A stretch of 48,007 nt of DNA, taken from a bacterium D16-76 (GTDB taxonomy: Bacteria > Bacillota > Clostridia > Oscillospirales > Acutalibacteraceae). The notes under the pieces are model-generated. The model made no database searches and was not told the DNA's origin. It saw nothing but the letters and a program-made list of their open reading frames with translations. The first letter of the stretch is position 1; every line of letters begins with the position of its first letter. The stretch is from the NCBI GenBank assembly GCA_009917445.1, contig QZEE01000027.1, positions 1 through 48,007 on the forward strand. Reading direction: 5' to 3'. The position numbers and the translations under genes are program-made. This document shows, piece by piece, positions 33,105-41,164 of the stretch.

Positions 33105-35510
33105 ATGTCCGCCCATTTTGGAGAGCTCACCCCCCGCATGCAGTCCTTCCGTGAAGAGCTTCTGGCTGCCCAGCCCCAGGTCTGTGTAGAGCGCGCCATG
33201 CTCACCACCCAAACCTACCGGGACAACGCCCACCAGCCCCTGGCCCTCAAGCGCGCCCTCATGCTTCAAAACGTGCTGGCCCACATGACCATTTTCATAG
33301 AGCCCTACACCCTTTTGGCCGGCAACCAGGCCAGCACCAACCGCAGCGCCCCCATTTTCCCCGAGTACGCCATGTCCTGGGTCCTCGACGAGCTGGACCA
33401 ATTCGACAAGCGCGACGGCGACGTTTTCCACATCGCCGAGGAAAACAAAGAAAAGCTCCGGCAAATTGCCCCCTTCTGGCAGCACAACACCCTCCTGGAC
33501 CGGGGCCTGGCCGCGTTCCCGCCCCACTCCAAGCTGTACTACGACCTGGGCATTATCAAATCCGAGGGCAACATCACCAGCGGCGACGCCCATTGTGCCG
33601 TAGACTACGGCGCCCTTCTGCGCCTGGGCCTAAAGGACTACGCCCGCCGCGCCCAGGAAAAGCTGGACGCCCTGGATCTTACCGACTATAAAAACATCCA
33701 AAAAAGCTACTTCTACCGGGCTATCCTGCTGGTGGTAGACGCCGTTAAAAATTTCGCCAGGCGCTACGCCGATTTAGCCGCCGAAACCGCCGCCAAAACC
33801 CCAGACCCCGCCCGCCGGGCAGAGCTCCTGGAAATGAGCCGCATCCTTTATAAAGTACCCTACCACCCCGCCGAATCCTTCCAGGAAGCCCTGCAAAGCC
33901 TGTGGCTCACCCACCTGGCCCTGCAAATCGAGTCCAACGGCCACAGCCTCTCCTACGGCCGCATGGACCAATACCTGAACCCCTACTATGAAAAAGACCT
34001 AACCGCCGGCAAAATCACACAAGCGCAGGCCAAAGAGCTCCTGTGCAACCTGTGGCTGAAAACCTACACCATCAACAAAATCCGCTCCTGGAGCCACACC
34101 CAGTTCTCCGCCGGCTCGCCCCTGTACCAAAACGTCACCATCGGCGGCCAGACCCCCGCCGGGGAGGACGCGGTAAACCCCACCTCCTGGCTCATCCTCC
34201 AGACCGTGGCCCAGTGCCACCTTACCCAGCCCAACCTTACCGTCCGCTACCACAAGGCCATGGCCGACGATTTCCTCCGGGAGTGCATCGAGGTAGTCCG
34301 CTGCGGCTTCGGCATGCCCGCCTTTAACGACGACGAGGTCATCATCCCCAGCTTCATCGAAAAAGGCGTCAAGCCCGAAGACGCCTACAACTACAGCGCC
34401 ATCGGCTGCGTGGAAACCGCCGTCCCTGGCAAGTGGGGCTACCGCTGCACCGGCATGAGCTTCTTAAACTTCCCCAAAGCCCTCCTCATCGCCATGAACG
34501 ACGGCACCGACCCTGCCTCCGGCACAAAGCTCTGCGAGGGCGCCGGCCATTTTAAAGACTTCACCACCTTCCAGCAGGTGCTGGACTGCTGGGACAAGGT
34601 CATCCGGGAAATGTGCCGCCAGTGCACCATTATAGACGCCACCTGCGACATGGTCTTAGAGCAGGACACCGCCGACATCCTCTGTTCCGCCCTTACCGAC
34701 GATTGCATCGAACGGGGCCTGAACATGAAAGAGGGCGGCGCCGTCTACGATTTTATCAGCGACCTGCAAGTAGGCATCGCCAACCTGGCCGACTCCTTAG
34801 CCGCCATAAAAAAGGTCGTCTTCGAGGATAAGGCCGTCACCCCCGCCCAGCTCTGGCAGGCCCTGCAGCACGACTTCCAGGGCCCCCAATACAGCCAAAT
34901 CCGCAGCCTCCTGCAAGCCGCCCCCAAGTACGGCAACGACGACGACTACGTAGACCAGCTGGTGGTAAACGCCTACAACGTCTACATCGACGAAATGAAG
35001 AAATACCACAACACCCGCTACGGCCGGGGCCCCATCGGCGGTATTTACTATGCGGGCACCAGCTCTATTTCGGCAAACGTCCCCCAGGGCGCGGGCACCC
35101 TGGCCACCCCTGACGGCCGCAGGGCCGGCGAGCCCTTGGCCGAAGGCTGTTCCCCCAGCCACGCCGCAGATAAAAACGGCCCCACCGCCGTTTTCAAAAG
35201 CGTCTCCAAGCTCCCCACCAAAGAGATCACCGGCGGCGTCCTCTTAAACCAAAAGGTCACCCCCCAAATGCTGGAAAAAGAAGAAAACCGCCAAAAGCTC
35301 CTGTCCCTCCTGCGCACCTTCTTTAACCGCCTCCACGGCTACCACGTCCAGTTCAACGTCGTCAGCCGCGAAACCCTCCTGGACGCCCAAGCCCACCCCG
35401 AAAACCACCGGGACCTCATCGTCCGCGTAGCCGGCTACAGCGCCTTCTTCAACGTCCTCTCCAAAAAAACCCAAGACGACATCATCGCCCGCACCGAACA
35501 GACCCTCTAA
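33105..35510 (+). CDS. Glycyl radical enzyme, PFL2/YbiW-like
   Basis: This 801-aa protein of the PFL-like radical family has the active-site loop SAIGCVETAVPGKWGYR with Cys435 and Glu437 and the radical Gly777 in RVAGYSAFF. The GCVE form excludes pyruvate formate-lyase, which has two adjacent cysteines, and points to the dehydratase/lyase branch. The neighbouring activase and FSA-type aldolase match the E. coli ybiW-ybiY/fsaA and pflD/fsaB arrangements. I recall a proposed role for that branch in ring-opening of 1,5-anhydroglucitol 6-phosphate, with the aldolase cleaving 1-deoxyfructose 6-phosphate; this fits but is not proven here. ATG 33105 has AAAGGGA. Confidence 0.9.
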   Translation: MSAHFGELTPRMQSFREELLAAQPQVCVERAMLTTQTYRDNAHQPLALKRALMLQNVLAHMTIFIEPYTLLAGNQASTNRSAPIFPEYAMSWVLDELDQFDKRDGDVFHIAEENKEKLRQIAPFWQHNTLLDRGLAAFPPHSKLYYDLGIIKSEGNITSGDAHCAVDYGALLRLGLKDYARRAQEKLDALDLTDYKNIQKSYFYRAILLVVDAVKNFARRYADLAAETAAKTPDPARRAELLEMSRILYKVPYHPAESFQEALQSLWLTHLALQIESNGHSLSYGRMDQYLNPYYEKDLTAGKITQAQAKELLCNLWLKTYTINKIRSWSHTQFSAGSPLYQNVTIGGQTPAGEDAVNPTSWLILQTVAQCHLTQPNLTVRYHKAMADDFLRECIEVVRCGFGMPAFNDDEVIIPSFIEKGVKPEDAYNYSAIGCVETAVPGKWGYRCTGMSFLNFPKALLIAMNDGTDPASGTKLCEGAGHFKDFTTFQQVLDCWDKVIREMCRQCTIIDATCDMVLEQDTADILCSALTDDCIERGLNMKEGGAVYDFISDLQVGIANLADSLAAIKKVVFEDKAVTPAQLWQALQHDFQGPQYSQIRSLLQAAPKYGNDDDYVDQLVVNAYNVYIDEMKKYHNTRYGRGPIGGIYYAGTSSISANVPQGAGTLATPDGRRAGEPLAEGCSPSHAADKNGPTAVFKSVSKLPTKEITGGVLLNQKVTPQMLEKEENRQKLLSLLRTFFNRLHGYHVQFNVVSRETLLDAQAHPENHRDLIVRVAGYSAFFNVLSKKTQDDIIARTEQTL

Positions 35511-35512
35511 GC

Positions 35513-35585
35513 CTCCGGCAAGACCTTGGGGCCTTGCCCTAAACCCCACAAGCCCTTTTAAAAAAGGGCTTGACCCGAAAACTGC
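35513..35585. repeat. Host palindromic repeat, short form
   Basis: CCTCCGGCAAGACCTTGGGG, then AGCCCTTTT/AAAAGGGCTT and GACCCGAAAAC, between the radical enzyme stop and the aldolase ribosome site. It may partly attenuate the downstream gene. Confidence 0.65.
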
Positions 35586-35596
35586 GAAAGGACAAA

Positions 35597-36280
35597 ATGA
35601 TTATGAAGCTTTTGATTGACGACGCGGATATAGCCGCTATAGAAGAGATTTACGGGACATACCCCATAGAGGGCGTCACCACCAACCCCAGCATTTTGAA
35701 AAAAAGCGGCCGTCCCCCCTTTGAGGTCCTCCGGGACATCCGCAGCTTGATCGGCCCCGCCGCCCAACTCCATGTCCAGGCCGTTGCCTCCACAGCAGAG
35801 GGCATTTTAGAAGAAGCCCACCGCATCACCCAAGAGCTGGGCCCCGCCACCTTTGTCAAGGTGCCCGCCGTCCCCCAGGGCTTTAAAGCCATGAAGCGCC
35901 TGCGGCAAGAGGGCATAGCCGTTACCGCCACCGCTGTCTATACCCCCATGCAGGCTTACCTGGCGGGCCAGTGCGGCGCGGCTTATTGCGCCCCCTATGT
36001 AAACCGCATCGACAACATGGGCTACGATGGCGTACAGGTAGCCAAAGATATCCACGACATTTTCACAAAAAATAACATGGCATGCCAGGTGCTGGCCGCC
36101 AGCTTTAAGAATTCCCAACAGGTGTTAGAGCTGTGCCGGTACGGCGTAGGCGCGGCCACCGTGTCCCCCGATGTAATCCGGGGCTTTGTGCAAAACCCCG
36201 CTATAGATGCCGCCGTGGCCGCCTTTGCCGCCGATTTTGAAACCCTCACCGCCCCCGGCGCCACCATGGCCCAATATTGA
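35597..36280 (+). CDS. Fructose-6-phosphate aldolase/transaldolase-like protein
   Basis: This 227-aa protein belongs to the small FSA/TalC transaldolase family: VTTNPSILKK near the start, the Schiff-base lysine in FVKVPAVPQG, then GIAVTATAVYTPMQA and a C-terminal VSPDVIRGF. FSA enzymes reversibly cleave fructose 6-phosphate-like sugars to glyceraldehyde 3-phosphate and dihydroxyacetone or hydroxyacetone. It follows the radical enzyme by 87 bp with a repeat hairpin between, and ends with a good terminator, so the two likely form one pathway. ATG 35597 has AAAGGA; the longer frame begins in the repeat. Confidence 0.9.
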   Translation: MIMKLLIDDADIAAIEEIYGTYPIEGVTTNPSILKKSGRPPFEVLRDIRSLIGPAAQLHVQAVASTAEGILEEAHRITQELGPATFVKVPAVPQGFKAMKRLRQEGIAVTATAVYTPMQAYLAGQCGAAYCAPYVNRIDNMGYDGVQVAKDIHDIFTKNNMACQVLAASFKNSQQVLELCRYGVGAATVSPDVIRGFVQNPAIDAAVAAFAADFETLTAPGATMAQY

Positions 36281-36288
36281 TCCCCCCC

Positions 36289-36321
36289 AGCCGCGCCCGC
36301 GAAAAACAGGCGCGGCTTTTT
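36289..36321 (+). terminator. Terminator after the aldolase
   Basis: AGCCGCGCC (36289-36297) pairs with GGCGCGGCT (36309-36317), followed by TTTTT. Confidence 0.85.
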
Positions 36322-36364
36322 GTCCCCTTTCCCATTTTTTGATTAAGCCAGCCAATACCCAGGG

Positions 36365-36370
36365 TATAAT
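36365..36370 (+). promoter_or_regulatory. Possible -10 box upstream of the PRPP synthetase
   Basis: A consensus TATAAT lies in the 375-bp gap before the synthetase. A second -10-like element, TGTGCTAGAAT (36539-36549), recurs upstream of purL (19805-19815). Neither has a clear -35. The rest of the gap shows no gene or further structure. Confidence 0.35.
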
Positions 36371-36655
36371 AAAAAAGGGCTTTCTAGACGGCAGGGGGCG
36401 GGGGAGGCGTTTTGGGGGCCGGCCTTTGGTAATTGGAACAAAACCCCTGGGTTTGTTGGTAAAGAATCGGGGATAAAGGGAGAAAATGCGTGGATTTTCG
36501 GGGAATTTGGCATTTTTTTGTGGAATTCTCTTCCGGTTTGTGCTAGAATGATGGAGTAAACAGCCCTTCACACCCCTGGAAATTGGAAAGCAGGAGTACG
36601 GGTGCGTACTCCTTTAAAGAATCATACCGGTGTTTAGGAAAGGAATGGCCAAAAC

Positions 36656-37840
36656 ATGAAGGAACAAACCGCAAAGTTTTTTTTCGGCCCGGACAACCAC
36701 CTGCCCCCCTTGGGTATCGTCTCCTTGGAGGGCGCCACCGAGCTCTCCGACAAGATTGAGGCCCACCTGCTGCGGTGGGCCCAGCAGGCCGGCCGCCAGG
36801 CGGAAAGCTTCCGCATCCGCTGCAGCTGCCCCCGGTTCTCCTCTGGCGACGGCAAGGGGCTCATCCAGAGCACCGTGCGGGGCTACGACCTGTTTTTTAT
36901 TGTAGACGTAGGCAACTACAGCTGCACCTACAAGTTTTTCGGCAGAGAGAACCGCATGTCCCCGGACGACCATTTCCAGGACTTAAAGCGGCTTATCCAG
37001 GCGGTAAGCGGCAAAGCCCACCGCATCAGCGTCATTATGCCCCTGCTGTACGGCGGCCGGCAGCACCGGCGCAGCTACCGGGAGTCCCTGGACTGCGCCT
37101 TTGCCCTGCAAGAGCTGCAAAACATGGGCGTGCAAAACCTCATCACCTTTGACGCCCACGACCCCCGGGTACAAAACGCGGTACCCCTCATGGGCTTTGA
37201 CAGCCTGCGCCCCTCCTACCAGGTGCTCAAGAAAATGCTGGGCAGCTTCCCAGACCTAAAGGTAGACCGGGACGGCTTCATGGTCATCAGCCCCGACGAA
37301 GGGGCCCTGGACCGCAACATGTTCTACGCCTCGGTCATGGGCGTAGAAATGGGCATGTTCTACAAGCGCCGCGACTATTCCCGCATGGTAGACGGCCGCA
37401 ACCCCATCGTAGCCCACGAATACCTGGGCTCAGACGTGCGGGGCAAAGACGTCTTCGTAGCCGACGACATCATCTCTTCCGGCGAATCCATGCTGGACAT
37501 AGCCTACAACGTAAAAAAGCGCGGGGCCAAGCGCTTCTTTGCCTTTGCCACCTACGCCATCTTCACCAACGGCCTGGACACCTTTGACAAAGCCTACCAG
37601 GACGGCATCATCGACGGCGTCTTTGGCACCAACCTGACCTACCGCCCCGACGAGCTGAAAGAGCGGGCCTGGTTCTACGAAGTAGACGTGTCCAAATACA
37701 TTGCCTACTTCATCTCAGCCCTGCACCACGACATGTCCGCCGGCGCCCTGATCGACCCCCACGAAAAAATCCGGGCCCTGCTAGAAAAGCACCGGGAGGT
37801 GCAGTCCAAGCAAAAAGGCGCCCAATTAGAGTTCAAATAA
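36656..37840 (+). CDS. prs: Ribose-phosphate pyrophosphokinase (PRPP synthetase)
   Basis: This 394-aa protein makes PRPP from ribose 5-phosphate and ATP, feeding purine, pyrimidine, His and Trp synthesis. The C-terminal half has the PRPP-binding loop VFVADDIISSGESM, and the middle has MPLLYGGRQHRRSYRES and the FDAHDPRVQ metal region. It is longer than the usual ~315-aa enzyme, with an extended N-terminus, a form seen in clostridia. ATG 36656 has GGAAAGGA. It stands alone between the aldolase and the cysE leader. Confidence 0.9.
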   Translation: MKEQTAKFFFGPDNHLPPLGIVSLEGATELSDKIEAHLLRWAQQAGRQAESFRIRCSCPRFSSGDGKGLIQSTVRGYDLFFIVDVGNYSCTYKFFGRENRMSPDDHFQDLKRLIQAVSGKAHRISVIMPLLYGGRQHRRSYRESLDCAFALQELQNMGVQNLITFDAHDPRVQNAVPLMGFDSLRPSYQVLKKMLGSFPDLKVDRDGFMVISPDEGALDRNMFYASVMGVEMGMFYKRRDYSRMVDGRNPIVAHEYLGSDVRGKDVFVADDIISSGESMLDIAYNVKKRGAKRFFAFATYAIFTNGLDTFDKAYQDGIIDGVFGTNLTYRPDELKERAWFYEVDVSKYIAYFISALHHDMSAGALIDPHEKIRALLEKHREVQSKQKGAQLEFK

Positions 37841-37864
37841 AAAAATAAGAAAAAAGGAAAAGCC

Positions 37865-37955
37865 CTTTCGCAGTTTTCGGATCAACCCCTTTTTCAAAAG
37901 GGGTTGCAGGGTGTGGGACAGAGTCCCACGGCCTTAGCGCCGCAGGCACAAAAGC
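37865..37955. repeat. Host palindromic repeat, empty form
   Basis: GTTTTCGGATCAACCCC, an AACCCC/GGGGTT stem, GCAGGGTGT, then the hairpin GTGGGAC-AGA-GTCCCAC and GGCCTTAGCGCCGCAGGC. This intact hairpin is the site that is interrupted by the 53-bp module in the copy at 23866-24010. Confidence 0.75.
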
Positions 37956-37968
37956 GAAGGGGCGGGCA

Positions 37969-37974
37969 TACAAT
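37969..37974 (+). promoter_or_regulatory. -10 box of the cysE T-box transcript
   Basis: TACAAT lies just upstream of the T-box leader; no good -35 is seen because repeat sequence abuts it. Confidence 0.4.
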
Positions 37975-37980
37975 AGGCTA

Positions 37981-38218
37981 AAAGCGACGAAGAAAAGGGA
38001 GTATCCCGTAAGCCGCGCAGCAGAGAAAAGGGGCCGGAGCAAAGCTCTGGGTGCAAGCCCCTTTTGGGCGGGGGGAGAAATGCGTTTTGGAGCAGGCAGG
38101 CAAAACCCTGCCCGGCGGGGGCCGTTACCACCCAAACGAGCACAAAGCGGAGTGGGACCGCGGCCAAAACGCCGCCTCCGCAGACGGGGGGACCTGTCTG
38201 CGGGGGCGCTTTCTTTTT
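37981..38218 (+). promoter_or_regulatory. T-box riboswitch, Cys specifier
   Basis: The leader has the T-box hallmarks: a GACGAAGA...AGTA start, a GGTGCAAGCC stem I element, and the antiterminator T-box core AGTGGGACCGCG at 38151-38162. The specifier loop GAAATGCG presents TGC (38081-38083), a Cys codon. A terminator hairpin (38171-38209; GCAGAC/GTCTGC core) followed by TTTCTTTTT can compete with it. Uncharged tRNA-Cys should therefore switch on cysE, and perhaps cysS. Confidence 0.85.
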
Positions 38219-38252
38219 CCACCCCCACCCCCGCGGAAAAGGAGGAAGCCGC

Positions 38253-38924
38253 ATGTTCCGGCAACTCAAAGAAGATATCGACGCGGTCATGGAGCGCGAC
38301 CCCGCGGCCCGGTCCCGGCTAGAGGTGTTCTTCCTCTACTCGGGCTTCAAGGCCGTGCGGGCCCACCGCCGCGCCAACTGGTTTTACCGCCACAACCTGA
38401 AATTTATCGCCCGCTGGATTTCCCAGCACTCCCGCAGGAAAACCGGCATCGAAATACACCCCGCCGCCCAAATCGGCCGGGGCCTCTTCATCGACCACGG
38501 CATGGGCGTCGTTATCGGCGAAACGACCCAAATCGGCGACAACTGCACCCTCTACCAAAACGTCACCCTGGGCGGCACCGGCAAGGACACCGGCAAACGC
38601 CACCCCACCCTGGGCAACAACGTCCTGGTGGGCGCCGGGGCTAAGGTGCTGGGGCCCTTTAAGGTGGGCGACAACGCCCGCGTCGCCGCCGGCGCTGTGG
38701 TGCTGGACGCCGTCCCCCCAGACGCTACCGCCGTGGGCGTACCCGCCCGGGTGGTGAAGATCGGCAGCACGAAGGTGGAGCACGCCAGCCAGAAGCTGGA
38801 CCAGATTCACGTGGCCGACCCGGTTTCTATGGAGCTTTGCCGGCTGCGGGGGCAGGTGGAGCGGCTGCAGGCCCGGGTGGAAGACCTCGGGGCTTCCCGC
38901 CCCGAACCCCGCCAGGGGGGATGA
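38253..38924 (+). CDS. cysE: Serine O-acetyltransferase
   Basis: CysE acetylates serine with acetyl-CoA, the first step of cysteine synthesis. This 223-aa protein has an N-terminal helical domain and a left-handed beta-helix of hexapeptide repeats (IGRGLFIDHGMGVVIGETT; VGDNARVAAGAVV), with the catalytic His in the IDHG loop. The C-terminus ends in a charged coiled-coil-like tail, longer than usual. ATG 38253 has AGGAGG and follows a Cys T-box. The stop codon TGA (38922-38924) lies in the loop of a 10-bp CCAGGGGGGA/TCCCCCCTGG hairpin. Confidence 0.94.
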   Translation: MFRQLKEDIDAVMERDPAARSRLEVFFLYSGFKAVRAHRRANWFYRHNLKFIARWISQHSRRKTGIEIHPAAQIGRGLFIDHGMGVVIGETTQIGDNCTLYQNVTLGGTGKDTGKRHPTLGNNVLVGAGAKVLGPFKVGDNARVAAGAVVLDAVPPDATAVGVPARVVKIGSTKVEHASQKLDQIHVADPVSMELCRLRGQVERLQARVEDLGASRPEPRQGG

Positions 38925-38934
38925 TCCCCCCTGG
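38912..38934. repeat. Palindrome spanning the cysE stop codon
   Basis: CCAGGGGGGA and TCCCCCCTGG form a perfect 10-bp stem with the TGA stop codon as the loop; no T tract follows. Confidence 0.6.
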
Positions 38935-38964
38935 ACCCCCAACGCTGGGCTCGGTCCCGGTGCC

Positions 38965-39077
38965 GCCCGCCCTGTCGCTTCGCTCCTGCGCAGAATTTGC
39001 CCGCCTGCCTCTGTGAGCAAGCTCCCGCCGGCATGCGGGCAGATTCTGCTTGTTTCCCTGCGGGAAACAGGGCGGGC
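38965..39077. other. Nested-stem structure between cysE and cysS
   Basis: GCCCGCCCTGT (38965-38975) pairs with ACAGGGCGGGC (39067-39077) as an 11-bp closing stem. Inside are a 15-bp stem with one mismatch (38990-39004 with 39035-39049) and a TTTCCC/GGGAAA hairpin (39053-39067, sharing one base with the outer stem). This gives a branched fold of ~113 nt. No gene is seen in the 444-bp gap. A possible cysS promoter lies near 39297-39325 (TTGGGT, 17 bp, TAAATA; weak). Confidence 0.6.
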
Positions 39078-39368
39078 TTCTGCTGGATTTTTGGTTGCCT
39101 TACTACGATTAAAAAAGAGCCATCCCGGCAGGGCCGGTCTGGCTGGCGGCGGGGATTTTGGGGGTTGCGGGTTTTGGGGATGTATATGTTGCATAAAAGA
39201 TGACAGGCTGGTAACAAAATGGATACAGGATGTTTACGGAATAGAGGGTTTTTGCAAAAAGGCAGCGGTTTTTTCTCTGTTTTTTTGCGGGGTTTTTGGG
39301 TCAAAAACCTTGTTTGCATAAATATGCGCCTATTTATGACAACTTTGTAACGAAAGGATGAGAAAATT

Positions 39369-40787
39369 ATGGAACTGACCAACACCCTTACCATGAAAAA
39401 GGAGGCCTTTGTGCCCCACGAGCCCGGCAAGGTGAACATGTATACCTGTGGGCCTACGGTCTACCATTTTGCCCATATCGGCAACTTCCGCTCTTATTTG
39501 ATGGAGGATGTGCTGGAAAAATTCCTCCGCTACCAGGGGTATGACGTGCGGCGGGTGATGAACATCACCGACGTGGGGCACCTTTCCTCCGACGCGGACA
39601 CCGGCGAGGATAAAATGCTCAAGGGTGCGAAGCGCGAGCACAAAAGCGTTATGGAGATTGCCCAGTTTTACACCAACGCCTTTTTTAAGGACTGTGAGAA
39701 GCTGAACATCCGCAAGCCCGATACCGTGGTGCCCGCCACCTCCCGCATACCGGATTTTATTGAGATGGTGGAGAAGCTGCTGGAAAAGGGCTATGCCTAT
39801 CAGGCGGGGGGCAATGTGTATTTTGACACGGGCAAATTGGACAAATACTACGTTTTTGGCAACCAGAACAGCGAGGATTTGGCTGTGGGTGTGCGCGAAA
39901 GCGTCGATGCGGACGAGAACAAGCGCAACAAGACGGATTTTGTGCTGTGGTTCACTAAATCCAAGTTTGACGGGCAGGAGCTGAAATGGGAAAGCCCCTG
40001 GGGTTTGGGCTACCCCGGCTGGCACATTGAGTGCTCGGCGATCAGTGTGAAGGAACTGGGGGGGTACCTGGACATTCACTGCGGCGGCATTGACAATGCC
40101 TTTCCCCATCACACCAACGAGATTGCCCAAAGCGAAGCTTACCTGGGGCACCCCTGGTGCAAATACTGGTTCCACGTGCTGCATTTGAACGACGCCCGGG
40201 GGAAAATGAGCAAGTCTAAGGGGGATTTTTTAGATGTGGCTTTGTTGGAGAAAAAGGGGTATAACCCTTTGGCTTACCGGCTGTTCTGTTTGCAATCCCA
40301 TTACCGCAAGCCCCTTACCTTCTCCTTTGAGAGTTTGGACAATGCGGCCCAGGCGTACCAGAAGCTGGTGGGGCGTGTGGCGGCTTTGGCGAAAGAGGGG
40401 GAGCCGGATTTGGAGGGCGCCCGGCCTTTTCAGGAGAAGTTTGCCCAGGCGTTGGGCAATGATTTGAATACATCGCTGGCCCTTACGGTGCTGTATGATC
40501 TGCTGAAATCGGGCGTGAGCGACGCTACGAAGCGTTGGCTTGTGGCCAGCTTTGACCAGGTGCTTTCTTTGGATTTGCTGGAAGCGGCGGAAAAGGCGGC
40601 GGCGCAGAAGGGTGAGGCGGTTAGCCCGGAGGAGGCGGCGGAGATTGAGGCGCTGCTTGAGAAGCGGGCGGCGGCCCGTAAGGCGAAGGATTGGCCGGCG
40701 GCGGATGCGATACGGGATGAACTTGCGGCCCGGCATGTGGTGATGAAGGATACCCCCACGGGCGTAGAATGGCATATTGAAAAATAA
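39369..40787 (+). CDS. cysS: Cysteinyl-tRNA synthetase
   Basis: This class I synthetase charges tRNA-Cys. The 472-aa protein has the zinc-binding Cys in NMYTCGPTVY, the HIGH-type signature FAHIGNFRSY, the IHCGGIDNAFPHHTNE zinc/substrate region and KMSKSKGD. The C-terminal helical DALR-type domain is complete. ATG 39369 has AAAGGATGAG. It shares cysteine function with cysE upstream and may be read from the same T-box transcript. Confidence 0.96.
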   Translation: MELTNTLTMKKEAFVPHEPGKVNMYTCGPTVYHFAHIGNFRSYLMEDVLEKFLRYQGYDVRRVMNITDVGHLSSDADTGEDKMLKGAKREHKSVMEIAQFYTNAFFKDCEKLNIRKPDTVVPATSRIPDFIEMVEKLLEKGYAYQAGGNVYFDTGKLDKYYVFGNQNSEDLAVGVRESVDADENKRNKTDFVLWFTKSKFDGQELKWESPWGLGYPGWHIECSAISVKELGGYLDIHCGGIDNAFPHHTNEIAQSEAYLGHPWCKYWFHVLHLNDARGKMSKSKGDFLDVALLEKKGYNPLAYRLFCLQSHYRKPLTFSFESLDNAAQAYQKLVGRVAALAKEGEPDLEGARPFQEKFAQALGNDLNTSLALTVLYDLLKSGVSDATKRWLVASFDQVLSLDLLEAAEKAAAQKGEAVSPEEAAEIEALLEKRAAARKAKDWPAADAIRDELAARHVVMKDTPTGVEWHIEK

Positions 40788-40855
40788 AACGCCCCCAGCA
40801 ACCAAAGCGAAGCGTGGGAGTCCAGAGGGCCCAGGGCCCTTTGGTGGGGTGCAGG

Positions 40856-40912
40856 GGTTGCTGCGTCCCAGTGGGACGCGTCCAGCAACCGACCGAGCCG
40901 GCAGGCGAGACC
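40856..40912 (+). repeat. Nested palindromic module, copy C
   Basis: Hairpin GCGTCCC-AGT-GGGACGC (40863-40879) within an outer GGTTGCTG/CAGCAACC stem, then CGACCGAGCCGGCAGGCGAGACC. Confidence 0.75.
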
Positions 40913-40921
40913 GAAGCCCAT

Positions 40922-41085
40922 GCTGGGTTCTTAGGGCAAAGCCCTAAGCGGGGGTGGGCAGCGCCCACGAACTTGCCGCAGGCGCGGGGAAGATTGCCAG
41001 TGGCAATCGTTCTGACCCGACCGAACCGGCAGGTGAGACACTTTGCGCCGGAGGCTCCATAGGCGTGAGCCGGGGTTTGGGGTGT
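40922..41085. repeat. Host palindromic repeat interrupted by a module
   Basis: Nearly identical to 30748-30870 (TTAGGGC-AAA-GCCCTAA, GGGTGGGCAGCGCCCAC, GCCGCAGGCGCG, then CTTTGCGCCGGAGGCTC), but split by the 54-bp module at 40987-41040. The gap between cysS and the anti-sigma gene (377 bp) is almost all repeat. Confidence 0.8.
40987..41040 (+). repeat. Nested palindromic module, copy D (filled site)
   Basis: 54 bp with hairpin GATTGCC-AGT-GGCAATC (40992-41008), outer GAA/TTC pairing and tail CGACCGAACCGGCAGGTGAGAC. The same flanks joined without it are at 30804-30807. Confidence 0.8.
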
Positions 41086-41114
41086 AACCCCAAAGCCTTA
41101 AATTCAAAAACAGG

Positions 41115-41150
41115 AAAAAGCCAGCAGGGTATAGGCCCCGCTGGCTTCTT
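41115..41150 (-). terminator. Terminator of the sigma/anti-sigma operon
   Basis: GCCAGC-GGG and CCC-GCTGGC arms around TATAGG; TTTTTCC follows on the minus strand. Confidence 0.7.
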
Positions 41151-41164
41151 CCTTATAAGGAGTA

